Of a stretch of 64,000 nucleotides of DNA, positions 34,560-44,171 are shown in pieces; position 1 is the stretch's first letter; the number at the start of each line of letters is the position of its first letter. The position numbers were made by a program, and so were the translations under genes. The notes under the pieces were generated by a model that saw nothing but the letters and a program-made list of their open reading frames with translations, was not told the DNA's origin and did not search any database. The stretch is from Jeotgalicoccus coquinae. Lineage in GTDB: Bacteria; Bacillota; Bacilli; Staphylococcales; Salinicoccaceae. The stretch covers positions 952,124 to 1,016,123 of the forward strand of contig NZ_JACHFF010000001.1 in the NCBI RefSeq assembly GCF_014207425.1. Direction: 5' to 3'.

Positions 34560-34868
34560 TTATTTACTTTTCTTGTCTTCAGGCGGTACGTTGGTCAGTT
34601 CCAGACTCACATACATAAATATTATTGTGACCGCTGTAATTGTAATGTATATCCAGAAATATTGAGTAATTGACGGCGGTGCAAACAGTCCTATTAATAA
34701 CATTGCCGTGACTAACAGCATCGGAATAATCATGCGTTTTTTCGATTTCTCCGATACATACTGTTTCTCATGACAGTAATCACACTCCACTCCGTTCTCT
34801 GAAGCAAAATGCCCTTTAAATAATAACATGCCGGTCCACTGCTTATTGCAGCTTGCACACTTGGTCAT
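34560..34868 (-). CDS. CxxC-CxxC zinc-ribbon membrane protein (TIGR04104-like)
   Basis: 102 aa. Two CxxC pairs (C4/C7 and C29/C32) about 21 residues apart form a likely zinc ribbon, followed by two membrane helices (about 47-65 and 70-90). This matches the small cxxc_20_cxxc family common in Firmicutes, role unknown. AAAGGAGAG ribosome-binding site. It is the last conserved gene before the A+T-rich DUF262 island. Confidence 0.85.
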   Translation of the reverse strand: MTKCASCNKQWTGMLLFKGHFASENGVECDYCHEKQYVSEKSKKRMIIPMLLVTAMLLIGLFAPPSITQYFWIYITITAVTIIFMYVSLELTNVPPEDKKSK

Positions 34869-34940
34869 GTAATCTCTCCTTTATATAATTATTATTCAAA
34901 AATAATAATAGAAGCTCTCTAGATATTTAAACATTTAAAA

Positions 34941-35798
34941 TTAACCATGATCGCTATGTTTATGATCCCTTTCAAATCTCAAAACATACATAATTTCATT
35001 CTCTTTATATCCAAAACATCTAAGCTTATCATTAGCACGAAACTTATATATTGTTTTACCACTATAATTAGGACCTTTAAACCAATTCTTATCAGCATTT
35101 GCTTTGTAAGTTTTAAAGTCAAGTCCATCATATGAAGATATCTCATTCCAACTAAGTTGTTCAAATAGTTTAAGTCTAGATACAAAAATATTTATTTCTT
35201 CCTTTTCCAAAGAATCAAACCCATATTCTTTTTCTAAATACTCAGTAGATATTTTTGAGTTTATAAACCAGTTCTGACAATAGTAGGTAGGTTCAATCAT
35301 ATTTTCATTATATAATATGTCAAGTAATCCACGAGAAGTAAATATATTATGTAGTTTCATTTCGTGTGAGTTTTTTCGAATTTTAATACTTGTTTCCTTA
35401 AAATTATCATGTGAGAAGGATAGAACCATTTGATCTCGTTCACAAGCTTCTGCTAAGGAATAGTCAAATGTTTTATCTGTATACTCACAATTATACTGAT
35501 TTTTATTACTGTGTTTTTGGCTATCATTCCAGAATGGGGGGTTGTTTATTAGATTATTTAATAAAGCTTTAAACTTTCTAACTTCTGATCTCGTTTTGTA
35601 ACTATTATCTTGTAGGATATCTTGTAATGTATGATTCTTTGTCACTAGGGAAGAATAAAAATCATAATGTTTCAATAAATTTAAAGAATGTTCTTCCATT
35701 ACTAGTTCTACTCTTATAATCTCAAATAATGAGTTTAAGAAATCATCTATTGTATGGAAATCCCCATCAAGTGAAAATTCATTTATAACTATATCCAT
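34941..35798 (-). CDS. Unknown protein of the DUF262 island, RelE-like C-terminus
   Basis: 285 aa, A+T-rich codons. The first 220 residues are helical and unfamiliar. The last 35 (YKFRANDKLRCFGYKENEIM, then YVLRFERDHKHSDHG) resemble the end of small RelE/ParE-fold proteins, where a basic Arg and a His near the end serve in RNA cleavage. It is one base downstream of the ATPase gene and shares its strand, so it is probably the effector or partner of the system. Not firmly recognised. Confidence 0.65.
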   Translation of the reverse strand: MDIVINEFSLDGDFHTIDDFLNSLFEIIRVELVMEEHSLNLLKHYDFYSSLVTKNHTLQDILQDNSYKTRSEVRKFKALLNNLINNPPFWNDSQKHSNKNQYNCEYTDKTFDYSLAEACERDQMVLSFSHDNFKETSIKIRKNSHEMKLHNIFTSRGLLDILYNENMIEPTYYCQNWFINSKISTEYLEKEYGFDSLEKEEINIFVSRLKLFEQLSWNEISSYDGLDFKTYKANADKNWFKGPNYSGKTIYKFRANDKLRCFGYKENEIMYVLRFERDHKHSDHG

Positions 35799-35799
35799 T

Positions 35800-36867
35800 T
35801 TATTTCAACCCTAATAATTCATCTAAATCATCATCGAATTGATCAAATAAACCTGGTATATGGTTTAATACATTCCCTCTATCATCAAATTCTATTTTCT
35901 TAGTATATGTACAAGATGTTTTATTATCCAATGAAAAGAAATACGTATTTAATGACTTTGTATTAATAATATCTTTATTTATTGCTTTTCTCATTCCATT
36001 AAAAATATGATCACTATGTGTTTCAATTATGTATCTTATCCCTTTATCAGAAATAAAAGTTAAAAATTCTGTTAGTCTCGATTGAGCCTTCGGATGCAAA
36101 TGAATTTCAGGGTTTTCAATAATGTTTAAATCACCCTTTTTAGAAGTTAAACCGCTGACTAAAATTGAAATTATATAACTTAAACCAGATCCAATATTCT
36201 TAGGCCTTACAAGTCTATTATTACCGTGAGCAAATTCTGCTTTAATATAGTCTGTTCCGCTAATATTTTCTGTCGATAACCTACTATTCATAATATATTT
36301 TAACCAGAAACCTAACTGTAGTTCTAACGTAGTTCCAATAGTTTTATCTCTAACTAAGTCTTTTTCAATTGGAAAAGTTTTGTTATTCTCATAAAAATCA
36401 ATTGCATACTCTCCAAAGATACCTATATCATTAAAATTATCGTAGTTAGTAGAATATATATCTTGAAATCCGATTCTTTTAGATGACAAGTATCTAATTT
36501 TTTTATTTTTCTGATTTAGGTATTCGAATAAATTAGTACTATTATTATTAATCTCTAAAGCAACATAACCATCAATTTCTTCAAAATATAACTCTATATA
36601 TTCATCTTCTTCGTCATATAATTTAATAGATATATTTTTAGCATTTTTCAAAAAATTCCGTATATCTGAGAACATACCTAGTGAAATTAAATGACCATTT
36701 AAATAATCTTTTCCTTCATTTGATATATTTTGTATTGATAAAAGCAAAGCCTGAATAAGTGTGGATTTTCCAGCTGAGTTCATCCCTGTAATTAAATTGA
36801 AATCACTTAGCTCCAGTGTACTTTCATCAAAGCTTTTGAAATTTTTAACTGTAATTTTAGTTAACAT
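35800..36867 (-). CDS. SMC/OLD-like AAA ATPase with DUF3696-type C-terminus
   Basis: 355 aa. ABC-type ATPase domain related to OLD/RecF: Walker A GMNSAGKST (G28-T36), signature IGSGLSYI, Walker B DLNIIENPEIHLHP (about 250) and the H-loop ETHSDHI. The last 40 residues (IEFDDRGNVLNHIPGLFDQF, then DDDLDELLGL) match the DUF3696 tail found in ATPases of conflict systems. No TOPRIM nuclease is fused. It overlaps the DUF262 gene by 11 bp. GAGGAG precedes the ATG. Confidence 0.85.
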   Translation of the reverse strand: MLTKITVKNFKSFDESTLELSDFNLITGMNSAGKSTLIQALLLSIQNISNEGKDYLNGHLISLGMFSDIRNFLKNAKNISIKLYDEEDEYIELYFEEIDGYVALEINNNSTNLFEYLNQKNKKIRYLSSKRIGFQDIYSTNYDNFNDIGIFGEYAIDFYENNKTFPIEKDLVRDKTIGTTLELQLGFWLKYIMNSRLSTENISGTDYIKAEFAHGNNRLVRPKNIGSGLSYIISILVSGLTSKKGDLNIIENPEIHLHPKAQSRLTEFLTFISDKGIRYIIETHSDHIFNGMRKAINKDIINTKSLNTYFFSLDNKTSCTYTKKIEFDDRGNVLNHIPGLFDQFDDDLDELLGLK

Positions 36868-38020
36868 TTTTTAGCTCCTCTTTTAATAAGTCCATCATAT
36901 TAAATATTTGCGGAATTACAATGCCACGTCCTCTATCTTCCGTTAATAATCGTGTTAATTCTTCTGTTTGTAATAGATTATTACATAAATCTCTAATTTC
37001 TTTACTATTACTACGGCAATATTCATTTTCGAAATGTGTGAATAGATAACTAAAAGATTCAAATAAAATCATGTTTATGGGCTTCCTGCGTTCTTCTTCA
37101 GAAAACCTTCTAAATGAATCTTTTTCAAAAATAATAAAGTTATTATTCATAGATTTATAAAATGTATTCTCTATTTCTAAAATCTTTTCATCACATATAG
37201 AATTTAAGTATTCCATAGTTAATCCTAAGAATTCATCTATATCATTTCTGTATTCAATCTTTTCACCATTTGCATCATTAAGTAAATCTTTCCTCCACAG
37301 ATAAAATGCTAATGCTCTAAGTATCAAATACTTGTCTTTCATTCTTGTAGAGTTTACAGAGTTACAAGTCGCTTTAATAAAATTATTTGATTTCGAAATT
37401 CGGTCTAATAATTCCGTTGACTGACCTTGATATAAAGCATTTCTCATTTCTTGGTTATTTAATGGAGTACCACCTCTATTAACACGATCAAATATATCAA
37501 ATTTAATTCTGTCAGGAGTTGGTGGTTTAATAACTTGTGCAATTAACTGAAAATCTTCTAAATTAGCCTGTAATTTTTCATCTAAATCTTTAAAATAACA
37601 ATTTGAAAGATTAGGTAAAATTCTTAACTCTGAAAGTTTAAATTCATTATTTAGAAAAGAGAAAAAAGTTGTTAATCTTTGTCTACCATCCACAACTACT
37701 AGTTGACCATCTTTAGTTTCGTTTAAATAAAAAATCGGTAAAGGGATTCCCATTAAAACTGATTCAATTAATTCTGATTTTTGCTTATTATTCCAAACCA
37801 TTTCTCTTTGAAAATCAGGATCTAGTATAATTTGATTCCGTTCATATTTTCTCAATAGTTGGAAAATTGGGTACTGATGTCTTTCTACCTTAATATTCGC
37901 TTCGGGATATATCTGTTCAGGTTCTCTAAATTCGTTTTTAATAGGATTAAGTACGTTCTTATTATCATCACTTGCTAAATCTTCCAATTCTAAAAATACT
38001 TTATCATTCAAAAAATTCAT
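36857..38020 (-). CDS. DUF262 (ParB-like) domain protein
   Basis: 387 aa, first gene of a three-gene A+T-rich operon. DUF262 signatures: ILDPDFQREMVWNNKQKSEL then IESVLMGIPLPIFYL, and the ParB/Srx-type nucleotide-handling motif VVDGRQRLTTF (about residues 107-117); IFDRVNRGGTPLNNQEMRNA follows. DUF262 occurs in the GmrS half of GmrSD modification-dependent nucleases and in other defence genes, using NTP. It lacks a DUF1524/HNH nuclease domain here, so the cutting activity, if any, must lie in a partner. The ribosome-binding site is weak (GGG). Confidence 0.87.
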   Translation of the reverse strand: MNFLNDKVFLELEDLASDDNKNVLNPIKNEFREPEQIYPEANIKVERHQYPIFQLLRKYERNQIILDPDFQREMVWNNKQKSELIESVLMGIPLPIFYLNETKDGQLVVVDGRQRLTTFFSFLNNEFKLSELRILPNLSNCYFKDLDEKLQANLEDFQLIAQVIKPPTPDRIKFDIFDRVNRGGTPLNNQEMRNALYQGQSTELLDRISKSNNFIKATCNSVNSTRMKDKYLILRALAFYLWRKDLLNDANGEKIEYRNDIDEFLGLTMEYLNSICDEKILEIENTFYKSMNNNFIIFEKDSFRRFSEEERRKPINMILFESFSYLFTHFENEYCRSNSKEIRDLCNNLLQTEELTRLLTEDRGRGIVIPQIFNMMDLLKEELKNVN

Positions 38021-38059
38021 CGCCCATTTCTAAACAATTATTTAATTACAATATAGCAC

Positions 38060-38098
38060 TAACTTATTATTTTGTAACTTCATTAAAATAATAAGTTA
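38060..38098 (-). promoter_or_regulatory. 14-bp inverted repeat over the promoter of the DUF262 operon
   Basis: TAACTTATTATTTT (38060-38073) and AAAATAATAAGTTA (38085-38098) are perfect inverted copies 11 bp apart. On the minus strand a plausible promoter (TTACAA, 16 bp, TATATT) runs through the repeat, so it looks like a repressor site. Confidence 0.6.
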
Positions 38099-38182
38099 AC
38101 AGTGAATTATTATTGAATTCTTTTTTTCTGAAATTTGATAATACTACTTTAATTATAATTTAAATAAATTTCCATCAAAAAA

Positions 38183-38256
38183 CCAGCTGGAATATGTGCT
38201 GCACCTTTAAAGTTGAATTTTGGAGTTCAACTTTAAGGGTGCAGCACAAGCGGCTG
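38183..38256 (-). terminator. Large terminator hairpin of parEC-alsT
   Basis: A 23-bp stem (38195-38217 with 38226-38248, one wobble pair) with an eight-base loop, flanked by a second outer stem CCAGC / GCTGG. On the minus strand it is followed by TTTTTT. Unusually long for a terminator. Confidence 0.8.
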
Positions 38257-38265
38257 GCCTCTATA

Positions 38266-39729
38266 TTACTTATTATAGTCTTCAGGATCGTCCATACGGT
38301 AGTCGTCATCGCCCCACTCGTTATCATCCGGCAGTTTGTAAGAAATATTTTTAGCAAAGAATATTGGAGATTCTCCTCTGTCCTTCTGCTCTTTGTAATC
38401 CCGCATCAGTTCAAATACTAACGGACTTAAGGCAACAACCATCATTAAGTTAATGATGGCCAGGAAAGCCATAAACAGGTCGGCCAGTGTCCATACCAGC
38501 TGTACGCCGAGTACCGCACCGACTGCTGTCATAATTACAACAATCACTCTAAACGCAAATGTCACTTTTTTATTATCCACAATAAAGCTTAAGTTACTCT
38601 GTGCATAGAAATAGTTACCAAGAATCGTCGAGAATGCAAACAGCAGAATGAATACTGCGATAATAATACCGCCGTAACCAAAGAACTGCTGATCCATTGC
38701 AGCTTGTGTAACTGCGATTCCCTGCGGTGCATCCGCACCGAAACTTAAGTCTGTGTACAAGAGAATCACAATCGCTGTTGCTGTACACACGATAATCGTA
38801 TCGAAGTACACACCAAGCGACTGAATTAGCCCCTGCTGAATCGGGTGACGTACTGCAGCTGATGCCGCAGCATTAGGCGCTGAACCCATACCCGCTTCGT
38901 TTGACAGCAGCCCGCGCTGGAAGCCGTTAATAATCGCAGCACCTAAGGCACCGCCGAACACTTCTTCAATACCAAAAGCATTCACGACAATCGTCTGCAG
39001 CATTGGAATAATCATATCGTAATTCATCACCAGGATCACTGTTACTAGAATGATGTACAATCCTGCCATTACCGGCACAATCGCTGTAGCAACGTTCGCA
39101 ATCGATTTCGCACCGCCGAATATTACAAGCGCGACAACAATCGCAACGACAATACCGCTGACCGCTGTGTTAATACCAAATGCTTCATCATACGCATTCG
39201 CAATCGTATTCGACTGCAGCATAACAAACACAATACCAAACGTAATCGTCATCAGTACCGCAAATACGTAGCCGATACCTTTTTGATTGAGACCTTTAGT
39301 CATGTAATACGCCGGCCCTCCGCGGAAGCCCGATTCTTTATCGCGTACTTTATACACTTGAGCCAGTGTTGCTTCAAAGAAGGCAGTCCCTGCACCTAAG
39401 AGGGCAACCACCCACATCCAGAAGACCGCACCTGGACCGCCGACAACGATTGCTGTCGCGACCCCTGCAATATTCGCAGTACCGATACGCTGAGCGGCAC
39501 TGATTGTAAACGCCTGGAAAGATGAAATCCCTTTCGAGCCATCCGGCATTTTCGCCCGTTTTTCTCCAAGAGAAGAAAACATAATTTTCAGCCAGCGGAA
39601 CTGAACGAATTTCGATGTGAAAGAGAAATATAATCCGGCAATAATTAACAGCCCGATTAATATTTCCTGCCACAGTAAGTCATTGGCGAAGTTTACCGCC
39701 TGTTCAAACATATTAAATGCTTGTTCCAT
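38266..39729 (-). CDS. alsT: Sodium:alanine/glycine symporter (AGCS family)
   Basis: 487 aa, about eleven membrane helices. Takes up alanine or glycine with Na+. Family signatures: SFQAFTISAAQRIGTANIAG then VATAIVVGGPGAVFWMWV, FRGGPAYYMTKGLNQKGIGY and GLLSNEAGMGSAPNAAASAA. Same place as in staphylococci, directly downstream of parC and on the same strand. The C-terminus is acidic. Confidence 0.93.
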   Translation of the reverse strand: MEQAFNMFEQAVNFANDLLWQEILIGLLIIAGLYFSFTSKFVQFRWLKIMFSSLGEKRAKMPDGSKGISSFQAFTISAAQRIGTANIAGVATAIVVGGPGAVFWMWVVALLGAGTAFFEATLAQVYKVRDKESGFRGGPAYYMTKGLNQKGIGYVFAVLMTITFGIVFVMLQSNTIANAYDEAFGINTAVSGIVVAIVVALVIFGGAKSIANVATAIVPVMAGLYIILVTVILVMNYDMIIPMLQTIVVNAFGIEEVFGGALGAAIINGFQRGLLSNEAGMGSAPNAAASAAVRHPIQQGLIQSLGVYFDTIIVCTATAIVILLYTDLSFGADAPQGIAVTQAAMDQQFFGYGGIIIAVFILLFAFSTILGNYFYAQSNLSFIVDNKKVTFAFRVIVVIMTAVGAVLGVQLVWTLADLFMAFLAIINLMMVVALSPLVFELMRDYKEQKDRGESPIFFAKNISYKLPDDNEWGDDDYRMDDPEDYNK

Positions 39730-39760
39730 CTAGATTCACCCATCCTGCATTTCTTTATAT

Positions 39761-42181
39761 TTATAACGCGCTGAAGTGTGCATGTACAACGATGCCGAAA
39801 GCGTCTTCTTCAACGACAAACGAGCCGTTCGAATACTTCCCGCTGAGACGCACTTCATTGGCACGCAGTGTGTGAACGTTTGTTTCTGATATTAATTCGA
39901 TTGTCTGATCTTTGCCTGCACCTGTAACTGATGCTGCAACCACTCTGTGCGGTTTTGATTTAATATCCTTATACAGCATTGAACCGACCTGTGCTCTGGC
40001 ACCCGCATCAAACGTATCCAGACTCGTACGTTTGACCGCACCTCTGCTCGATACTGTGATCAGATTGCCTTCTTCAGGAATCAGTTCACCGAATACGAGA
40101 TTATCATCCGCTTTAACATTCATTGCTTTAACACCTTGTGATTTTAAGCCTGTTGCTGATACTTCAGCAAGCGGATATTTCAGTGTTAAGCCTTTCTCTG
40201 TAACAAACAATAATGATTCTTTTCCAGGTTCAGTCATTGAGATGCCGATGACTTCATCATCTTTTTTAAGCTTCATATTGACAATCGGACGTGAAATACG
40301 CGTGGCTTCAAATTCACTTAGCAGTGTCTGTTTCACCTGGCCGCGTTTAGATGCCATCACGACACTGATATTTTCATCAAATTTAGATATTGTCCTTGCA
40401 AAAATCGGTTCTTCTCCATGTTTTAAATTGAAACGGGACGACAGATGCTGCCCCATATCTTTCCATTTAGTATCCTGGAGCCCGTGAACCGGAATAATCA
40501 TATAGTTGCCGTAGTTCGTAAACACGAGCAGCTGTTCCAGTGTATTCGACATACTTGTAAACAGTGTTCTGTCTCCTTCACGCATACCCAGTTCTTCAGG
40601 TTTCGATGCGTTGTAGCTGCGGAGACTCGTGCGTTTAACGTAACCTTCTTTAGTCAGAGATACGACCGTATCTTCTTTTGCAATTAACTGTTCTTTGGAA
40701 ATTTCAATCGTTTCGATTTTTTCTTCTACAGACGTTAAGCGTTCCGAAGCATATCTTTTCTTAATGTCTCTGAGTTCGGATTTAATTATTTTTTTAAGTT
40801 TTTTCTCGTCGTTTAATATTTCTGTCAGCTGATTAATCTGGAATTCCAGTTCGCTCTGCTCTGTTTCAAGCTCTGCGATATCCGTATTTGTTAAACGGTA
40901 TAACTGGAGCATGACAATGGCTTCTGCCTGACGTTCAGTAAAGTCGTAGCGTTCAACGAGGTTTTCTTTGGCGTTGCGCTTGTTCTGTGACTCTCTGATA
41001 GTGCGGATTACTTCATCGAGGATAGATAATGCTTTAATCAGTCCTTCGATAATGTGCATGCGTTTTTCGGCATGTTCAAGATCATATTTAGAGCGGTTTG
41101 TGACAACGATTTTCTGATGCTTAATATACGCTTCAAGAATATCTTTTAAGCCCATCTGCTTCGGTGCACGGTCGCTGATTGCTACCATATTGAAGTTATA
41201 TGAAATCTGCAGATCCGTCTTCTTGTAGAAGTAATTGATAATGGCGTCGATATTGGCATCTTTACGCGCCTCTATGACAATTCTCATACCTTCTCTGTCC
41301 GTTTCATCACGGACTTCGATAATGCCGTCCACCTGTCTGTCTGCACGAATTTCATCCATTTTCTTAACCATATTCGCCTTGTTCACTTCATACGGGATTT
41401 CAGTGACAACGATATTCACTTTGTTGCCGCGGGTTTCTTCTTTATTTACAAGACTGCGGACCACAATACGGCCTCTGCCTGAAGTATATGCTTTTTTAAG
41501 CTCGTTTTTACCCTGGATAATCCCGCCTGTCGGAAAATCCGGCCCTTTAACGATTTCAAGCAATTCGTCGATTGACACTGTCGGCTTATCGATAATTTTT
41601 AGTGTGGCATCGATGACTTCACCTAAATTATGCGGCGGAATATCCGTTGCGTAACCTGCAGAAATACCTGTTGCTCCGTTTACTAACAGGTTCGGGTATT
41701 TAGCCGGCAGAACAGACGGTTCCTGTTCCGTATCATCGAAGTTATCCATAAACGGCACTGTATTTTTGTTTAAGTCTCTTAAGAGTTCATTTGAAATCTC
41801 AGCAAGTTTAGCTTCCGTATAACGCATTGCCGCTGCCGGATCTCCGTCGACACTCCCTTTGTTACCGTGAATTAAAATAAGCTCTTCACGCATTTTCCAG
41901 TCCTGGCCCATACGGACCATAGCATCGTATATACTGCTTTCACCGTGCGGGTGATAGTTACCGATAACGTTACCGACTGTTTTGGCACTTTTACGGTAGT
42001 TTTTATCGAACGTATTGCCCTCTTTATACATCGCGTATAATATACGGCGCTGTACGGGTTTTAGCCCGTCACGCACGTCCGGTATTGCCCGGTCCTGAAT
42101 GACGTATTTACTGTATCTCCCAAAGCGGTCGCCGATTACATCTTCTAATTTTAATTGCTGCAAGGGGTTATGCTCTGCCAT
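39761..42181 (-). CDS. parC: Topoisomerase IV subunit A
   Basis: About 806 aa. With ParE it decatenates chromosomes. DRFGRYSKYVIQDRAIPDVR, RRILYAMYKEGNTFDKNYRK, and the active tyrosine in AAMRYTEAKL are present; the C-terminal half holds the beta-pinwheel repeats. Quinolone-resistance region: YHPHGESSIYDAM, where the serine equivalent to S. aureus S80 is kept but the D79 equivalent is E and the E84 equivalent is D. Start at ATG 42179-42181 (MAEHNPLQQ), four codons inside the longest frame; it overlaps the parE end by 14 bp. Confidence 0.97.
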   Translation of the reverse strand: MAEHNPLQQLKLEDVIGDRFGRYSKYVIQDRAIPDVRDGLKPVQRRILYAMYKEGNTFDKNYRKSAKTVGNVIGNYHPHGESSIYDAMVRMGQDWKMREELILIHGNKGSVDGDPAAAMRYTEAKLAEISNELLRDLNKNTVPFMDNFDDTEQEPSVLPAKYPNLLVNGATGISAGYATDIPPHNLGEVIDATLKIIDKPTVSIDELLEIVKGPDFPTGGIIQGKNELKKAYTSGRGRIVVRSLVNKEETRGNKVNIVVTEIPYEVNKANMVKKMDEIRADRQVDGIIEVRDETDREGMRIVIEARKDANIDAIINYFYKKTDLQISYNFNMVAISDRAPKQMGLKDILEAYIKHQKIVVTNRSKYDLEHAEKRMHIIEGLIKALSILDEVIRTIRESQNKRNAKENLVERYDFTERQAEAIVMLQLYRLTNTDIAELETEQSELEFQINQLTEILNDEKKLKKIIKSELRDIKKRYASERLTSVEEKIETIEISKEQLIAKEDTVVSLTKEGYVKRTSLRSYNASKPEELGMREGDRTLFTSMSNTLEQLLVFTNYGNYMIIPVHGLQDTKWKDMGQHLSSRFNLKHGEEPIFARTISKFDENISVVMASKRGQVKQTLLSEFEATRISRPIVNMKLKKDDEVIGISMTEPGKESLLFVTEKGLTLKYPLAEVSATGLKSQGVKAMNVKADDNLVFGELIPEEGNLITVSSRGAVKRTSLDTFDAGARAQVGSMLYKDIKSKPHRVVAASVTGAGKDQTIELISETNVHTLRANEVRLSGKYSNGSFVVEEDAFGIVVHAHFSAL

Positions 42182-44147
42182 AATCTTCATCACTCTCTGC
42201 TAATTTTTCTACATCCTGATTATCAAGAATGCTGTTGCCTTCTTCAAGCGTAAATGACACGTTTGCATCGATCCATTTACGTCTGATTTCAACGTTGTCA
42301 CCCATCAGCGTCGTGACACGTTTCAGCGATAATGCTTCGTCTTCAATTCTTACCTGAATCAGCGTACGCGTTTCGGGATCCATTGTCGTTTCCCACAGCT
42401 GTTCAGCCATCATCTCACCGAGACCTTTGTAGCGCTGTAGTTCGGCATTGCCCATCTCTTCCTGTGCTTCTGCCAGTTCGTCTTCGGTCCAGACGTATTT
42501 AATTTGTTTTTTCTTGCCTTTTTTCTCCAGTTTAAAGAGCGGCGGCAGTGCAATGTAAATCTTGCCTGCTTCAAACAGCGGACGCATATAGTTAAAGAAG
42601 AACGTTAATAACAATACCTGGATATGCGCACCATCCGTATCCGCATCAGTCATAATAATAATTTTATCGTAGTTCGTATCATCCACTTTAAAGTCAGTGC
42701 CGACGCCGGCACCGATTGTATGAATAATTGTATTGATCTCTTCGTTTTTAAAGATATCTTCGAACTTCGCTTTTTCGGTATTAATTACTTTACCGCGCAG
42801 GGGCAAGATCGCCTGGAAACGTCTGTCGCGTCCCTGCTTGGCCGAACCGCCGGCAGAGTCACCCTCTACCAGGAACAGTTCATTTTTCTTCGCGTTTTTA
42901 CTCTGTGCCGGTGTTAACTTACCTGACAGCAGTGTATCTCTCGATTTATTCTTTTTGCCGCTCCGTGCTTCCTCACGCGCTTTACGTGCAGCTTCACGCA
43001 CCTGGCGGGCTTTAATTGCTTTTTTAACAAGCTGTGTGGATAAGGCGCCGTTTTCTTCTAAATAATACGGCAGCTGTTCCGTTAATAATGTTTCCATTAA
43101 GTTACGCGCTTCTGCTGTACCCAGTTTCCCTTTAGTCTGTCCTTCGAACTGGAGCAGGTGTTCGGGCAATTTAATGGAGATGACGGCAGTCAGTCCTTCA
43201 CGGATATCACTGCCTTCTAAGTTTTTATCTTTCGTTTTCAGTTCACCGATTTTGCGTGCGTATTCATTAAATGCACGTGTAAATCCGGTTTTAAAGCCGA
43301 CTTCATGCGTTCCGCCGTCTTTTGTGCGGACGTTGTTTACGAACGAAATAATCGTTTCCGAGTACTGGTCGTTAAACTGGAAAGCAACCTCTGCCTGCAT
43401 TTCATTATGCGTGCCTTCGAACATAACGATATTGCCGATATCATCCTTGCCTTCATTTAAAAATTCAATGAATGATTTCAGCCCGTCATCGAACTGGAAG
43501 ACTTCCTCTTCATCAGTACGTTTATCATTAATTGTAATCTTTAAGCCTTTAGTTAAAAACGAAGACTCGCGCATGCGCTCAGTGATTGTTTCAAAGTTAA
43601 ACGCAATCGACTGCTTAAAGATTTCAGGATCCGCTTTAAATGTTACTTCTGTACCGGATTCTTTCGTCTTCCCTGTTTCTTTCATGGGCTGGTCCAGTTT
43701 GCCGCCGTCTTTAAATGATATCTCATGAATTTTACCGTTTCTGAAAACGCGTATTTTTAAAGATTCACTTAATGCGTTAACAACAGAAGAACCAACACCG
43801 TGAAGTCCGCCTGCAGATTTATAGTTATCCGAGCTGAACTTACCGCCCGCATGCAGTACTGTGAAGATCACTTCAGCAGTTGGACGTCCGGACGAGTGCA
43901 TTCCCGTCGGCAGTCCGCGCCCGTTATCGCGGATTGTAATACTTTCATCTGCATTAATAGTAATATTGATTTCATTTCCGTGGCCGTTAATAATCTCATC
44001 GACCGCATTGTCGGTAATTTCATATACGAGGTGATGCAGACCTCTCGTATCTGTAGAACCGATATACATTCCCGGACGCTTTCTAACAGCATCCAGGCCT
44101 TCTAGTATTTGAATGGACTCATCAGTATATCCAGTTTTCTTAGCCAA
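42168..44147 (-). CDS. parE: Topoisomerase IV subunit B
   Basis: 659 aa, ATPase subunit. GHKL ATP-binding motifs are ITDNAVDEIINGHGN, NGRGLPTGMH and GGLHGVGSSVVNALS; the TOPRIM region has EGDSAGGSAKQGRDRRFQAI and MTDADTDGAHIQ. Begins at TTG 44145-44147, supported by AGGAGG eight bases upstream and the MAKKTGYTDESIQ start. A LexA-like box lies in its leader, in line with reports that parEC belongs to the S. aureus SOS regulon. Confidence 0.97.
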   Translation of the reverse strand: MAKKTGYTDESIQILEGLDAVRKRPGMYIGSTDTRGLHHLVYEITDNAVDEIINGHGNEINITINADESITIRDNGRGLPTGMHSSGRPTAEVIFTVLHAGGKFSSDNYKSAGGLHGVGSSVVNALSESLKIRVFRNGKIHEISFKDGGKLDQPMKETGKTKESGTEVTFKADPEIFKQSIAFNFETITERMRESSFLTKGLKITINDKRTDEEEVFQFDDGLKSFIEFLNEGKDDIGNIVMFEGTHNEMQAEVAFQFNDQYSETIISFVNNVRTKDGGTHEVGFKTGFTRAFNEYARKIGELKTKDKNLEGSDIREGLTAVISIKLPEHLLQFEGQTKGKLGTAEARNLMETLLTEQLPYYLEENGALSTQLVKKAIKARQVREAARKAREEARSGKKNKSRDTLLSGKLTPAQSKNAKKNELFLVEGDSAGGSAKQGRDRRFQAILPLRGKVINTEKAKFEDIFKNEEINTIIHTIGAGVGTDFKVDDTNYDKIIIMTDADTDGAHIQVLLLTFFFNYMRPLFEAGKIYIALPPLFKLEKKGKKKQIKYVWTEDELAEAQEEMGNAELQRYKGLGEMMAEQLWETTMDPETRTLIQVRIEDEALSLKRVTTLMGDNVEIRRKWIDANVSFTLEEGNSILDNQDVEKLAESDEDYGRA

Positions 44148-44171
44148 GTCTGTATCCTCCTACAAACAATA

